DNA of 64,000 nt from Serripes groenlandicus (taxonomy: Eukaryota; Mollusca; Bivalvia; Cardiida; Cardiidae): NCBI GenBank assembly GCA_031761405.1, contig JASEVX010000007.1, forward strand, positions 44,469,872 through 44,533,871, read 5' to 3'. The notes under the pieces are model-generated. The model was not told the origin of the DNA, did not search any database, and saw only the letters and a list, made by a program, of their open reading frames with translations. The position numbers were made by a program, and so were the translations under genes. Of the stretch, positions 54,415 to 64,000 are shown piece after piece; position 1 is the first letter of the stretch, and each line of letters opens with the position of its first letter.

Positions 54415-54477
54415 CCCTTTTCGAAAGTTGTCTGCTTCAGATGCATTAAAATTCGTCTGTAAGTTGGAAAGGGTTAA
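54415..54477. mobile_element. Minimal MITE-1 derivative, 63 bp with TTAA ends
   Basis: TTAACCCTTTCCCTTTTCGA, then only the right subterminal block GTTGTCTGCTTCAGATGCAT and the terminus AAGTTGGAAAGGGTTAA. Both ends and TTAA are retained, with almost all of the interior gone. Confidence 0.75.
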
Positions 54478-54846
54478 ATAAAAGGCGAGACATGGGGGTC
54501 AACGGTCTTGAATGGGACTTATTTTCCTATCTAAATGCAGATTTATAAATACGCACGATATCGCTGCTGTACAAGATAATCTTACGCATCTATACTCGAC
54601 GCAAATGTAGGTTTTACCTGATTGCGAACCTTTTTGTACATTTATTCTTGGTGCTGAAAACCAATCTTCTTCAGGCTTACAAGCTTGAATAACAAAGGGA
54701 CTAATCATGATGATTTTAATCAGTCTGTGTACAAACACGTATTGATAAGTCTTCTAACCGGTTGCAACACGAAGCCCCCGGTATAGTATGGTTGGATTAG
54801 ATCGGACGGCGAATGTTATCGGATAAATGAACCGTTATCTCACATA

Positions 54847-55003
54847 CCAAATTCATCCTCAATTTTGTTAAAACCGTTATGTCAAACAACCAAATTCATC
54901 CTCAATTTTGTTAAAACCGTTATGTCAAACAACCAAATTCATCCTCAATTTTGTTAAAACCGTTATGTCAAACAACCAAATTCATCCTCAATTTTGTTAA
55001 AAC
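54847..55003. repeat. 43-bp tandem repeat, 3.7 units
   Basis: CCAAATTCATCCTCAATTTT plus GTTAAAACCGTTATGTCAAACAA; starts at 54847, 54890, 54933 and 54976, essentially identical. Confidence 0.92.
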
Positions 55004-55008
55004 CCTTT

Positions 55009-55180
55009 TTAACTCTTTCAGACGCATTTTGTCACATCTGCAACAGACCACTTTTGAAAGATGAGCAATTTCTCTATTTTTCTCTAAACTGTAAAACTCA
55101 AGTCAATTCAAGTACTATACATTCATTTTTTGATTTCAAATTCGTCTGCTGCAGGTTAGTTGTATGTGGGAAGGGGTCAA
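55009..55180 (+). mobile_element. MITE-1 copy, shortened
   Basis: TTAACTCTTTCAGACGCATT at the left; TTCGTCTGCTGCAGGTTAGT then GTATGTGGGAAGGGG at the right. Confidence 0.6.
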
Positions 55181-55256
55181 ACAGTTTAAATCCATATCAA
55201 GCTGAACTCCTACAACCGTTACCAACACTCCCGAATGTTAACTCGTTCTTACATAT

Positions 55257-55504
55257 CGAGGGCTTGGCGTGAAACGGTTGTAACTAATTAGTAAAATAGG
55301 TATTTCTTTCTACTAAGGTTAATCACCTCGCCTTAAAGTATTTATAAGCGTTAAATCTTGGTAAACAATGGAACTTTAGGTGGCATTGCTCGTTCTGAGC
55401 AATGGCACCTAAACGTGCATTGTTTACAAAGGGTTCAAAATTGCCCCTAAACCAGGGTTTTCAAAATAGGTTTTTAGTAACAACCGTTTCACGCAAAGCC
55501 CTCG
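55257..55504. mobile_element. T4 element, full length
   Basis: TIRs CGAGGGCTTGGCGTGAAACG and CGTTTCACGCAAAGCCCTCG. 4-bp target duplications ATAT at 55253-55256 and 55505-55508. Central hairpin TAGGTGGCATTGCTCGTTCT / GAGCAATGGCACCTA (apex 55385-55403). Confidence 0.85.
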
Positions 55505-55568
55505 ATATGTATGGATTGATTGTAATGTGTTTAAAACGCTTTAACCATTTTCAGTTATTTATTTATTT

Positions 55569-55736
55569 TATCCTGACACAAGCCAGTCAGTCGTAATGCT
55601 AACCACACAACAAGCGCCAAAGAGGGAAGCCATAACTACTATTTTAAATTATTTGGTCACAGTATGACCCGGTCGGGGATCGAACCCGTAAGCTCCCACA
55701 CCCGAGACGGACGCTCTGAAACTACACCGCCGAGGC
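55569..55736 (-). mobile_element. SINE-B copy with clear B box
   Basis: Minus-strand B box GGGTTCGATCC (55677-55687 on the plus as GGATCGAACCC). Head complement GACGGACGCTCTGAAACTAC; core GAAGCCATAACTACTATTTT; 3' domain truncated at TATCCTGACACAAGCCAGTC. Confidence 0.75.
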
Positions 55737-55866
55737 CGTTACACATAGTTATGGACTAGCCTTAATTCGCGAACGAAAATGCTGTTTAAAATAACGTGTC
55801 TCGGGATAAGTGTTAAAGTCGGAGTGATACAAACAATGAACTAGCCAATTACTAGTGATAAGTCAC
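55737..55866. other. Short non-coding spacer
   Basis: Nothing recognised. Confidence 0.3.
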
Positions 55867-56217
55867 CAGGGGCGTAGCTCCCTTTAGGCACTGTAGGCAC
55901 GTGCCTACACATTTTTTCAAAAATGCCCCAAAATGCAGCTGCCGCGATACACATCTGCGTAATGTATCGACCAGATCAGCCTGCGCTGTCCGCGCAGACT
56001 GATGCGGCCGACACATTCCGTCTAAGGCGGGATATATAGAGTAGTGATTCCTGAAACAGAAAATCCACATGAAGCGAAAAGTGTCTATCCGGGTACGCAT
56101 GTGTTGCATGCTTAAGCTGATCCGGGTCGATACTTTACGCAGAGTCCACACTGTTGATTTTCTCACGAGACGGCCTACACATTGATTATTGCCAAGCTAC
56201 GCCCCTGGTGACCCATG
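55867..56217. mobile_element. CAGGGGCGTAGC-ended element with T3-like interior
   Basis: CAGGGGCGTAGCTCCCTTTA at the left, TTGCCAAGCTACGCCCCTG at the right. It is the inverted counterpart of 13017-13381, including the CACGTGCCTAC palindrome and T3 inner arms. Flanks GTCAC and GTGAC extend the inverted repeat. Confidence 0.75.
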
Positions 56218-56324
56218 CTTACATAGAAACTCTTCTTTAGCCCGGCCTCTTCCACATTCAAGTTACAGACGTATTCAAGCGCCTCTGCTTCTTTATTTGC
56301 GAAAAGTTTCCATATTCGTATGCG

Positions 56325-56375
56325 GTTGTTTTCAAAGTCGTCTGCTGAAAATGTGTTGTATGTAGGAAAGGGTTT
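56325..56375 (+). mobile_element. MITE-1 right-end fragment
   Basis: TTTTCAAAGTCGTCTGCTGA then GTTGTATGTAGGAAAGGGTTTA. Confidence 0.5.
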
Positions 56376-56504
56376 ATTTATCTGTGCCACGAAGAGACAC
56401 TTTTGAGTTGGGGACATCTGTTGACAAAGATAGTAGCTAGATGTTTGACCCTCACTGCTGTTAACCTTATTTGATCTAATTTTTTAAAAGCCTGCTTTGA
56501 ATTG

Positions 56505-56745
56505 TTTGGTGTTTGACGCCACTTTCAACATTTGTTTCCTGGGTAAGTTACCAGTACTACTGGTCCATTTATATTGACACCAGCCAGTCAGTCGTAATCC
56601 TAACCCCGCAACCTTGAGCGTCAAGGAGGGCAGCCATTATTACTACCATTTTTAAAGTATTTAGTATGACCTGGCCGGGGATAGAACCCACGACCTTCAG
56701 CACCGGATGCCAACGTACTACCAGTACACCACCGATATGGTCTGG
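56505..56745 (-). mobile_element. SINE-B copy, near full length
   Basis: TGTTTGACGCCACTTTCAAC (tail side), CAGTACTACTGGTCCATTTA (3' domain, one copy), GCAGCCATTATTACTACCAT (core), GGGGATAGAACCCACGACC (B-box region) and CAACGTACTACCAGTACACC (head). Confidence 0.75.
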
Positions 56746-56889
56746 AAGTATCATTTAATACAGAATTGAAAAACAGTGTTTGATTTCTACAGTGTATTCG
56801 AATGTCGTCTGCTGCAAAGACATCAAATTTGCGTTTGGTATTAAAATGTTATTTTTTTTATAATCTTCAGTCCTATATATTTGTTTGTA

Positions 56890-57063
56890 CGGTCTTTTAT
56901 GCCGCTCGACACTTTTTCAATAATATCGCGGCATCTCCTGTGTATGAGCACTTCTCGAGCCGCGTCAGTTGATATGCTAACCTCATATGCGCCATGGAAG
57001 ATACCATACTATCAATACCATTATCAAAGTATTTGTTATGACACGGGCGGGGATCAAAATCAC
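56890..57063 (-). mobile_element. SINE-B copy truncated by the 43-bp array
   Basis: TCTTTTATGCCGCTCGACAC, AATATCGCGGCATCTCCTGT, GCGCCATGGAAGATACCATA and GGGCGGGGATCAAAATCACG follow SINE-B order; the head is replaced by the array. Confidence 0.6.
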
Positions 57064-57069
57064 GATATT

Positions 57070-58256
57070 GACGGAGTGATTTTAACCGACCCTCTACATT
57101 CATGTCAATATAGACGGGGTGATTTTAACCGACCCTCTACAGCCATGTCAATATGGACGGGGTGATTTTAACCGACCCTCTACAGAAATGTCAATATGGA
57201 CGGGGTGATATTAACCGACCCTCTACAGCATTGTCAATATGGACGGGGTGATATTAACCGACCCTCTATAGAAATGTCAATATGGACAGGGTGATTTTAA
57301 CCGACCTTCTACAGCATTGTCAATATGGACGGGGTGATTTTAACCGACCTTCTACAGCATTGTCAATATGGACGGGGTGATATTAATCGACCCTCTACAG
57401 CCATGTCAATATGGACGGAGTGATTTTAACCGACCCTCTACAGCCATGTCAATATGGACGGAGTGATTTTAACCGACCCTCTACAGCCATGTCAATATGG
57501 ACGGGGTGATTTTAACCGACCCTCTACAGAAATGTCAATATGGACGGGTAGATTTTAACCGACCCTCTACAGCATTGTCAATATGGACGGGGTGATATTA
57601 ACCGACCTTCTACAGATATGTCAACATGGACGGGGTGATATTAACCGACCCTCTATAGAAATGTCAATATGGACAGGGTGATTTTAACCGACCTTCTACA
57701 GCATTGTCAATATGGACGGGGTGATATTAATCGACCCTCTACAGCCATGTCAATATGAACGAGGTGATTTTAACCGACCCTCTACAGAAATGTCAATATG
57801 GACGGGGTGATATTAACCGACCCTCTACAGCCATGTCAATATGGACGGGGTGATATTAACCGACCTTCTACAGACATGTCAACATGGACGGGGTGATTTT
57901 AACCGACCATCTAGAGCCATGTCAACATGGACGGGGTGATTTTTACAGACCCTCTACAGAAACGTCAATATGGACGGGGTGATTTTTACCGACTCTCTAC
58001 AGAAACGTCAATACGGACGGGGTGATTTTTACCGACTCTCTACAGAAACGTCTATACGGACGGGGGGATTCAAGTTTACCGACCCTCTACAGAAATATCA
58101 AGATGAACGGTGATTTTAAACGACCCTCTACAGAAACGTCAATATGGACGGGGTATTTTTACCGACCCTCTACAGAAATATCAAGATGGACGGTGATTTT
58201 AAACGACCCTCTACAGAAACGTCAATATGGACGGGTACATTTTTACCGACGTTCTA
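57070..58256 (+). repeat. 43-bp minisatellite, about 27 units
   Basis: The unit is GTCAATATGGACGGGGTGAT, TTTAACCGACCCTCTACAGC, CAT. GTGATTTTAACCGACC recurs at 43-bp spacing, with TTTTTACCGAC variants toward the right end. Repeat-encoded frames are ignored. A noisy copy of its right part lies at 61501-61910. Confidence 0.93.
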
Positions 58257-58410
58257 CAAACATCTCAATTTGCACCGTTTCTCACGGAGGATTTCTTATT
58301 GCTTTCATCCGAATCTATTTAAGCGGCGCTAATCATGAGATGCACATTTTGCATCAAGGAAGGAGTTTAGGGTGTGTATACCGCGTCCACGAATTGGGCA
58401 GGAAACGGTA

Positions 58411-58615
58411 AAACCCTTTCACATCTGCACATCAATTTTGCCACATCTGCCCTAGTCTACTTTGGAAAAAATTGTGGCATTATGCGCATTAAAAGGCAAA
58501 ACACTTTCACATCTGCATATCCATGTTGACGCATATGCCATAGTTTACTTTGGCAAACATTGTGGCAAACCGAAAAACATCTCATAATGAGCAACTTCTC
58601 CTTTGCTGATATGAT
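58411..58615. mobile_element. Worn MITE-1-like sequence with internal duplication
   Basis: AAACCCTTTCACATCTGCAC and AAACACTTTCACATCTGCAT head two related blocks; each continues GTCTACTTTGG / GTTTACTTTGG then ATTGTGGCA. AATGAGCAACTTCTCCTTTG follows. Confidence 0.45.
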
Positions 58616-58618
58616 TAT

Positions 58619-58633
58619 TCGTGTGTGTGTGTG

Positions 58634-58671
<38 letters not shown>
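58619..58671. repeat. (GT)n microsatellite
   Basis: About 26 GT dinucleotides with one GC interruption. The second copy of the region (62225) has almost none. Confidence 0.9.
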
Positions 58672-58673
<2 letters not shown>

Positions 58674-59048
58674 CTAGACGGTTTCGTTTCAAAGTGATAT
58701 TTCCGCTATAACTGTCACAAGAGTTATCATTGCTAAGTGTATCTTGGAAGACATACCACTTAGACTATATGCCTTGGTGATATTTCTGTTTCTTAACCAC
58801 CATCTGTGTGTAGGTGTATGTATCTGTTTCTGTCACATTATAAGTTTGTATATGGCGAAAGGCTTCGATACTGCTGCTTGTCATCAAAATATAAAACATT
58901 GAACCAATAACAATATAGGTTACATCGTTGGCAAAGGCGCGACATATGAAGACCTAGATAAGTACGTACTAAGTACTTGCCATTGGTCATTCGTTTGCTC
59001 TTTTGAAGCAATAAAGCCGACAAAACATTTTTTTTTAAAAATCGTACT
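58672..59048. other. Non-coding stretch
   Basis: Nothing recognised; repeated with errors at 62240-62636. Confidence 0.35.
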
Positions 59049-59278
59049 TTAACCCTTTCCCTCATACGGCAATTCTGCAGCAGACGACTTTGAACGTATT
59101 TTGTCAAAAAATAGAAAATCTCCATAATTGAATGGATAACCTATGACAAAAAGTGGAAAACATTGTGGCAAAAGGAGAAATTGCACGTTTTGTGCAATTT
59201 CTTCTTTTGTCACTATGTTTTCAAAAAGCCGTCTGCTGCAGAAGCGTCCAAAAACGTTTATATGAGGAAAAGGGTTAA
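59049..59278 (+). mobile_element. MITE-1 copy, intact
   Basis: TTAA at 59049-59052 and 59275-59278. CCCTTTCCCTCATACGGCAA left, ATATGAGGAAAAGGG right. Centre AAATTGCACGTTTTGTGCAA is a perfect palindrome with a compensated change (GCAC/GTGC instead of GCTC/GAGC). Confidence 0.88.
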
Positions 59279-59434
59279 TTTTAGGTGGATTTCCCACTTT
59301 TTCACTGAACATGTTCACGGTCGTCTGCCGCAAATGTGTTGTTGGACGTACAGTAAAGACTTCCTGAGTCAAGTTCACTTGTGAACTAATCTAGGTGAGA
59401 TAAAGAGCGTGTACACATGTCAATTTATATCATG

Positions 59435-59644
59435 TTAACCCTTTTCCACATATAGATGCTTTCTGACACATGCAGCAGACGACTTTTGAAAATATTGTGG
59501 AAAAAAGTAGAAATGATGATTGCCGCAATATTTTCAACTTTATTCATTGCTTAAGCTTGCTTTTTTTTTTAGATTTTCCAAATATTTGCCTACATGATTT
59601 CAAAGTCGTCTGCTTCTGATTTGTTGCATGTGGGAAAGGGTTAA
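59435..59644 (+). mobile_element. MITE-1 copy
   Basis: TTAACCCTTTTCCACATATA and GCATGTGGGAAAGGGTTAA ends with TTAA both sides; centre partly lost. Confidence 0.78.
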
Positions 59645-59693
59645 GATGAAAACGACACTTGAGATTCTTATGTATGGAGCATCTCACATTATC

Positions 59694-59907
59694 TTAACCC
59701 TTTCAGCGCCGAATTGTTTAAAGTAGACTCTTCCATGTTCAAATACGGGTATGTCCATTTCTCTATTTATGAAAGTTTTGGACTTTTTTGGTAAATAAAA
59801 GGCAAACAATGCTGATTTCAGGTGAGACAGCTCGTTACGAGCTGACTCACCTGAATCAGCATTGTTTGCAAAAACCTCAATATTGCCTTTGGCGCTGAAA
59901 GGGTTAA
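59694..59907 (+). mobile_element. MITE-2 copy, intact
   Basis: TTAA at 59694-59697 and 59904-59907. TIRs CCCTTTCAGCGCCGAATTG and CTTTGGCGCTGAAAGGG. Centre: CAATGCTGATTTCAGGTGAG / ACAGCTCGTTACGAGCT / GACTCACCTGAATCAGCATT. Confidence 0.92.
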
Positions 59908-59924
59908 TGGTAGTATTATAATGG

Positions 59925-60100
59925 TAGTAGTGGCCGCCCTCCTGGGCGCTCAGGGTTGCTGGGTAAGCATTTCGACTGACTGGCTGGTGTCAGGATAAAT
60001 GGACCAGTGATACTGGCAACTTACCAAGGAAAAGCCGTGATACAACTGGACAATTGTTGAAAGCGGCGTTAAACACCAAATCAATCAAACAATCAATCTT
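59925..60100 (+). mobile_element. SINE-B 3' half, single 70-bp domain
   Basis: CTGGGCGCTCAGGGTTGCTG, ACTGACTGGCTGGTGTCAGG, ATAAATGGACCAGTGATACT, CCGTGATACAACTGG, ATTGTTGAAAGCGGCGTTAA, ACACCAAATCAATCAAACAA. Here the domain that forms the 70-bp arrays is present once, with the full 3' end: the unamplified arrangement. Confidence 0.8.
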
Positions 60101-60415
60101 CCATTGGATTGTATAACCCTCGACATTCGGCATATAGCCATTTGGCAAGCTGTCACTATTTTATCTTTTCAATTATTTTTGGGGACTTTTTTTTATAGTT
60201 TCAATATTTTGATTTATTTTTTCCATTTTTGAACTTTGATTATTAATTTTCACCATTCGTCTATTATTTGGTATACATCAATATCAGTTTGCACGTTAGT
60301 GCCGGCTGATCTTTGTATGTGTTGTTCGTTGCAGTTTAATTATCCAATTGTTTTGCCTGACCCAGATCGGTCGACATTTTGTAGGTAGGACAATACGTCC
60401 TAGGAATGTGTCGGG
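60101..60415. other. Non-coding stretch
   Basis: Nothing recognised; repeated at 63740-64000. Confidence 0.35.
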
Positions 60416-60756
60416 TTAACCCTTTCCCTCATACGACAATTCTGCAGCAGACGACTTTGAACATATTTTGTCAAAACATAGAAAATCTCTATAATTGAAT
60501 GGATAACCTATGACTAAAAGTGAAAACATTGTGGCAAAAGAAGAAATTGCACGTTTTGTGCAATTTCTTCTTTGTCACTATGTTTTCAAAAAAGATATGA
60601 AATATGTGTAAAAACGAAATAATTGAAAACTGTTCGATATATTGTCGTAAAATGAGAAGTAACTCATGAGCGACATCTCCTTTCCTTTCCAATAATGTTT
60701 CTAAAATCGTTTACCGTCGATGCGTCTAAAATGGTCTACATGTGAAAAGGGGTTAA
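60416..60756 (+). mobile_element. MITE-1 copy with extended right part
   Basis: TTAACCCTTTCCCTCATACG at the left; centre AAATTGCACGTTTTGTGCAA. After TATGTTTTCAAAAAAGAT a second, older right half follows, ending CATGTGAAAAGGGGTTAA. Confidence 0.7.
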
Positions 60757-61082
60757 ACTTCCAGCCTGTTATTACCTCATTGTAAATTACATTCGTAAAA
60801 TTAAAGGAAGCGTTAGACTGTAATCAGTCCATGCAGTTAATATTATGAAAATAAAATACGCCAGCAGCAAATCCAGTATAGGATTAGCTAGCAAATCAAT
60901 TTATTTTCCTTATTAATCCTGATATGAACAATTTACTAATGGAAGTTTTTAAATCCCCAGATATCGTCTTATTAATGTAAATGCCTGTCGGAAATCGAAC
61001 AATTTCCTTATACGACTATATACATTATTAGTTCATCGACCCCTTCTAAAGATCACCTGTTTATCTTGTATGGAAGTAAGGG
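60757..61082. other. Unique AT-rich DNA
   Basis: Several TTAATAT, ATTAATCC and TTAATG motifs; no repeat or gene recognised. Confidence 0.3.
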
Positions 61083-61225
61083 TTAACGTTTTCCAACTTA
61101 AACACATCTGTCTGCAGGAGACGACTTTGAAAATAATTAGGTAGAAACGTCTCGAGCAATTTCTGCCTTTCACAAAATACGATTGCTGTAGAGAAGCACA
61201 AAAGCGTCTGTATGTGGGAAAGGTT
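61083..61225 (+). mobile_element. MITE-1 copy, shortened
   Basis: TTAACGTTTTCCAACTTAAA at the left, TCTGTATGTGGGAAAGGTTA at the right. Confidence 0.55.
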
Positions 61226-61300
61226 AGAGCAGTGTGCGTTATCGCCATATACAACAAGGCGCTTAGAAAAAGAAATCGTGATTTTGTGAAACGCGTCGTG

Positions 61301-61500
61301 NNNNNNNNNNNNNNNNNNNNNNNNNNNNNNNNNNNNNNNNNNNNNNNNNNNNNNNNNNNNNNNNNNNNNNNNNNNNNNNNNNNNNNNNNNNNNNNNNNNN
61401 NNNNNNNNNNNNNNNNNNNNNNNNNNNNNNNNNNNNNNNNNNNNNNNNNNNNNNNNNNNNNNNNNNNNNNNNNNNNNNNNNNNNNNNNNNNNNNNNNNNN
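61301..61500. other. Assembly gap (200 N)
   Basis: Exactly 200 N, a placeholder length. The frames of 100-147 codons crossing it are artefacts. Confidence 0.99.
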
Positions 61501-64000
61501 CCAACCGACCCTCTACCTGCTATGTCAATATGGACGGATGATTCAATCGGACCCCCTACAGCCATGGCTCAACACTATATTAGCGAGGTGATTTTAACCC
61601 GACCCTCTACAGATATGTCAATATGGACGGGGGTTATATTTAACGGACCCTCTTCAGCCATGTCAATTATGGAGGGATAATATTAACCGACCCTCTTCCA
61701 GATATGTAATATGGACGGGGTGATTTTAACCGACTATCTAGAGCCAAGTCACGATGACGGGGTGATTTTACACCGACCCTCATACAGAAACGTCAATACG
61801 GACGAGGGGGATTTTTACTGACACTCTACAGAAATATCAGTATGACGGTGATTTTTAAAACGACCCTCTACAGAAACGTCAATATGGACGGGTACATGTT
61901 TGCCGACGTTCTTACAAACATCTCAATTTGCACCGTTCTTCACGGGAGGAGTGTTGCATCAAGGAATGATTTTAGGGGGGGTGTAGTATACACCGCGTCC
62001 ACGAATTGGGCAGGAAACGGTAAAACCCTTTCACATCTGCCACATCAATTTTGCCCGAATCTGCCCTAGTCTACTTTGGAAAAAAATTGTGGCATTATGC
62101 CCCCCCCCCCGCACTAAAATGCAAAACACTTTCACTCTGCAGATCCATTTTTGGGACCATATGCCCTAGTTTACTTTGGCAAACATTTGTGGCAAACTTC
62201 TCCCTTTGTGATATTGATTATTCGGCGCGAGTGTGTATATACTTAGACGGTTTCGTTTCAAAGTGATATTTCCGCTATAACTGTCACATGAGATTATCAT
62301 TGCTAAGTGTATCTTGGAAGACATACCACTTAGAGACTATATGCCTTGGTGATATTTCTGTTTCTTAACCACCATCTGTTATCGTTGAATTGTGTGTAGG
62401 TGTATGTATCTGTTTCTGCTACATTATAAGTTTTATATGGCGAAAGGCTTCGATACTGCTGCTTGTTCATCAACATATAAAAACATTGAACCAATAACAA
62501 TATAGGTCACATCGTGGCAAAGGCGCGACATATGAAGACCTAGATAATGTACGTACTAAGTAATTGCCATTGGTCATTCCGTTTGCTCTTTTGAAGCAAT
62601 AAAGCCGACAAAACATTTTTTTTTTAAAAATCGTACCTTTAACCTTTCCCTCATACGGCAATTCTGCAGCAGACGACTTTGAACGTATTTTGTCAAAAAA
62701 ATAGAAAATCTCCATAAATGAATGGATAACCTATGACAAAAAGTGGAAGGGGGAAACATTTGGCAAAAAAGGAGAAATTGCAACGTTTTGTGCAATTTCC
62801 TTCTTTTGTCACTATGTTTTCAAAAAGCCGTCTGCCCGCAGAGGCGTCCAAAAGTGTTTAATATGAGGGGAAAGGGTTAATTTTAGGTGGATTTCCCACT
62901 TTTTCACTGAACATGTTCACGGTCGTCTGCCGCAAATGTGTTGTTGAACGTACAGTTGAGACTTCCTTGAGGTCAAGTTCACTTGTGAACTAATCCTAGG
63001 TGAGGATAAAGAGCGTGTACACATGTCAATTTATATCATGTTAACACCTTTTTCCACATATAGATGATTTTCTGACACATGCAGCAGACGACTTTGAAAA
63101 ATATTGTGAAAAAAAGTAGAAATTATGGAAAAACATGCAATTTCTTTCTTGGTCGCAATATTTTCAACTTTAATCATTGCTTAAACTTTCATTTTTTTTT
63201 TAGGATTTCCAAAGTGTTTGCCATGAATTATTCAAGTCGTCGCCTGCTGATTTGTTGCATGTGGGAAAGCGTTAAGATGAAAACGACACTTCTTCTTGTA
63301 TGGTGCATCTTACATTAATCTTAACCCTTTCAGCGCCGAATTGTTTTAAAGTAGACTCTTCCATGTTCAAATACGGGTATGTCCATTCTCTCTATTTTTG
63401 AAAGTTTTGGACTTTTTGTGGTAAATAAAAGGCAAACCATGCTGATTTCAGGTGCGTCAGCTTCGTTACGAGCATGACTCACCTGAATCAGTATTGTTTG
63501 CAAAAACCTCAATAATTGCCTTTGGCGCTGAAAGGGTTAATGGTAGTATTATAATGGTAGTAGTGGCCCGACCTCCTGGGCGCTCAGGGTTGCTGTGGTA
63601 AGCATTTCCTACTGACTGGCTGGGTGTCCAGGATAAATGGACCAGTGGATACTGGCAACTTACCAAGGAAAATCCGTGATACAACTGGGACAGTTGTTGA
63701 AAGCGGCGTAAACACCAAATCAATCAAACAATCAATCTCCATTGGATTGTATAACCCTCGACATTCGGCCAATAATAGCCATTTGGCAAGCTGTCACTAT
63801 TTTACTTTTCAATTATTTTTGGGGGACTTTTTTTTATAGTTTCAATATTTTGATTTAATTTTCCCATTTTTGAACTTTGTTATTAATTTTCACATTCGTC
63901 TATTATTTGTATACATCAATATCAGTTTGCCGTTAGTGGCCGGGCTGACTTTTATGTGTTGTTCGTTGCAGTTTTAATTATACAATTGTTTTGCCTGACC
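61501..64000. repeat. Second, error-rich copy of about 57.9-60.4 kb
   Basis: It repeats, in order, the 43-bp array end (61501-61910), MITE-1-like block, T-rich spacer, MITE-1 (62638-62881), MITE-1 (63041-63274), MITE-2 (TTAA 63321-63324 and 63537-63540), SINE-B 3' half (63541-63740) and flank. Single-base insertions and deletions are frequent, many in homopolymers. Larger differences also occur: a 54-bp loss near 61950, a (GT)n collapse near 62225, and an extra GTTATCGTTGAAT near 62379. Confidence 0.88.

Noticed and set aside
55852..56166. Minus frames with KSTVWTLRKVSTRISLSM-like sequence, also at 44285 and 50043
   Set aside because: These are translations of T3 element ends, not proteins.
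61061..61591. Frames of 100-147 codons with X residues
   Set aside because: They exist only because 200 N is translated without stops.

Overview
The window is an AT-rich, intron- and repeat-dominated piece of a large animal genome, almost certainly a bivalve mollusc. The evidence is tRNA-derived SINEs of molluscan type, a TGCCCCCG-ended element carrying the 'GGTCAAAGGTCAAGGTC' motif common in bivalve DNA, many short terminal-inverted-repeat (TIR) elements and several minisatellites. A dreissenid such as zebra mussel would fit, but that is a guess from general familiarity and not a search result. No bacterial-style operons, CRISPR arrays or canonical tRNA/rRNA genes are visible.

Only one convincing protein gene is present: a 378-residue type II membrane glycosyltransferase of the beta-1,3-galactosyltransferase (GT31) family on the minus strand (50542-51678). 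Its coding sequence is a single exon, with a good splice acceptor in the 5' UTR (51751-51770) and a likely poly(A) signal at 50253-50258. A TIR element sits between the stop codon and that signal. A LINE C-terminus (minus strand, 11457-11752) and three decayed copies of a gag-protease LTR element (27-29, 34-36 and 41-43 kb) are the other recognisable coding relics.

Layout: 0-2.5 kb, SINE and TIR elements; 2.5-4 kb, a 42-bp minisatellite interrupted by another repeat; 4.7-5.3 kb, a degenerate repeat; 5.96-10.27 kb, a 90-bp satellite with higher-order structure; 10.7-23 kb, LINE, SINEs, many TIR elements and 30-bp and 37-bp arrays; 23.04-44.45 kb, a roughly 7-kb tandem segmental duplication (about three units) carrying the LTR relic and a 70-bp array derived from a SINE; 44.6-50 kb, scattered elements, a second LTR relic and some unique DNA; 50-52 kb, the GT31 gene; 52-60 kb, a 30-bp array, a 43-bp array and more elements; 61301-61500, an assembly gap; 61.5-64 kb, a noisy second copy of about 57.9-60.4 kb.

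Names used here for the repeated elements: MITE-1 (TTAA target, TIR CCCTTTCCC, about 215-230 bp); MITE-2 (TTAA target, TIR CCCTTTCAGCGCC, about 210 bp); T3 (TIR GAGCCGTCCC-CGAGAAAACC); T4 (TIR CGAGGGCTTGGCGTGAAA, 4-bp target duplication); T5 (TIR GAGCCCGTCC, about 230 bp); T6 (TIR GGGTCCAATTCC); SINE-A, SINE-B and SINE-C. MITE-1 and MITE-2 look like non-autonomous piggyBac-type elements; no transposase is present. The most interesting signals are the amplification of a SINE 3' domain into a 70-bp satellite at three places, and a shared GCTCGTT-NNGAGC hairpin apex at the centre of three otherwise different TIR families.
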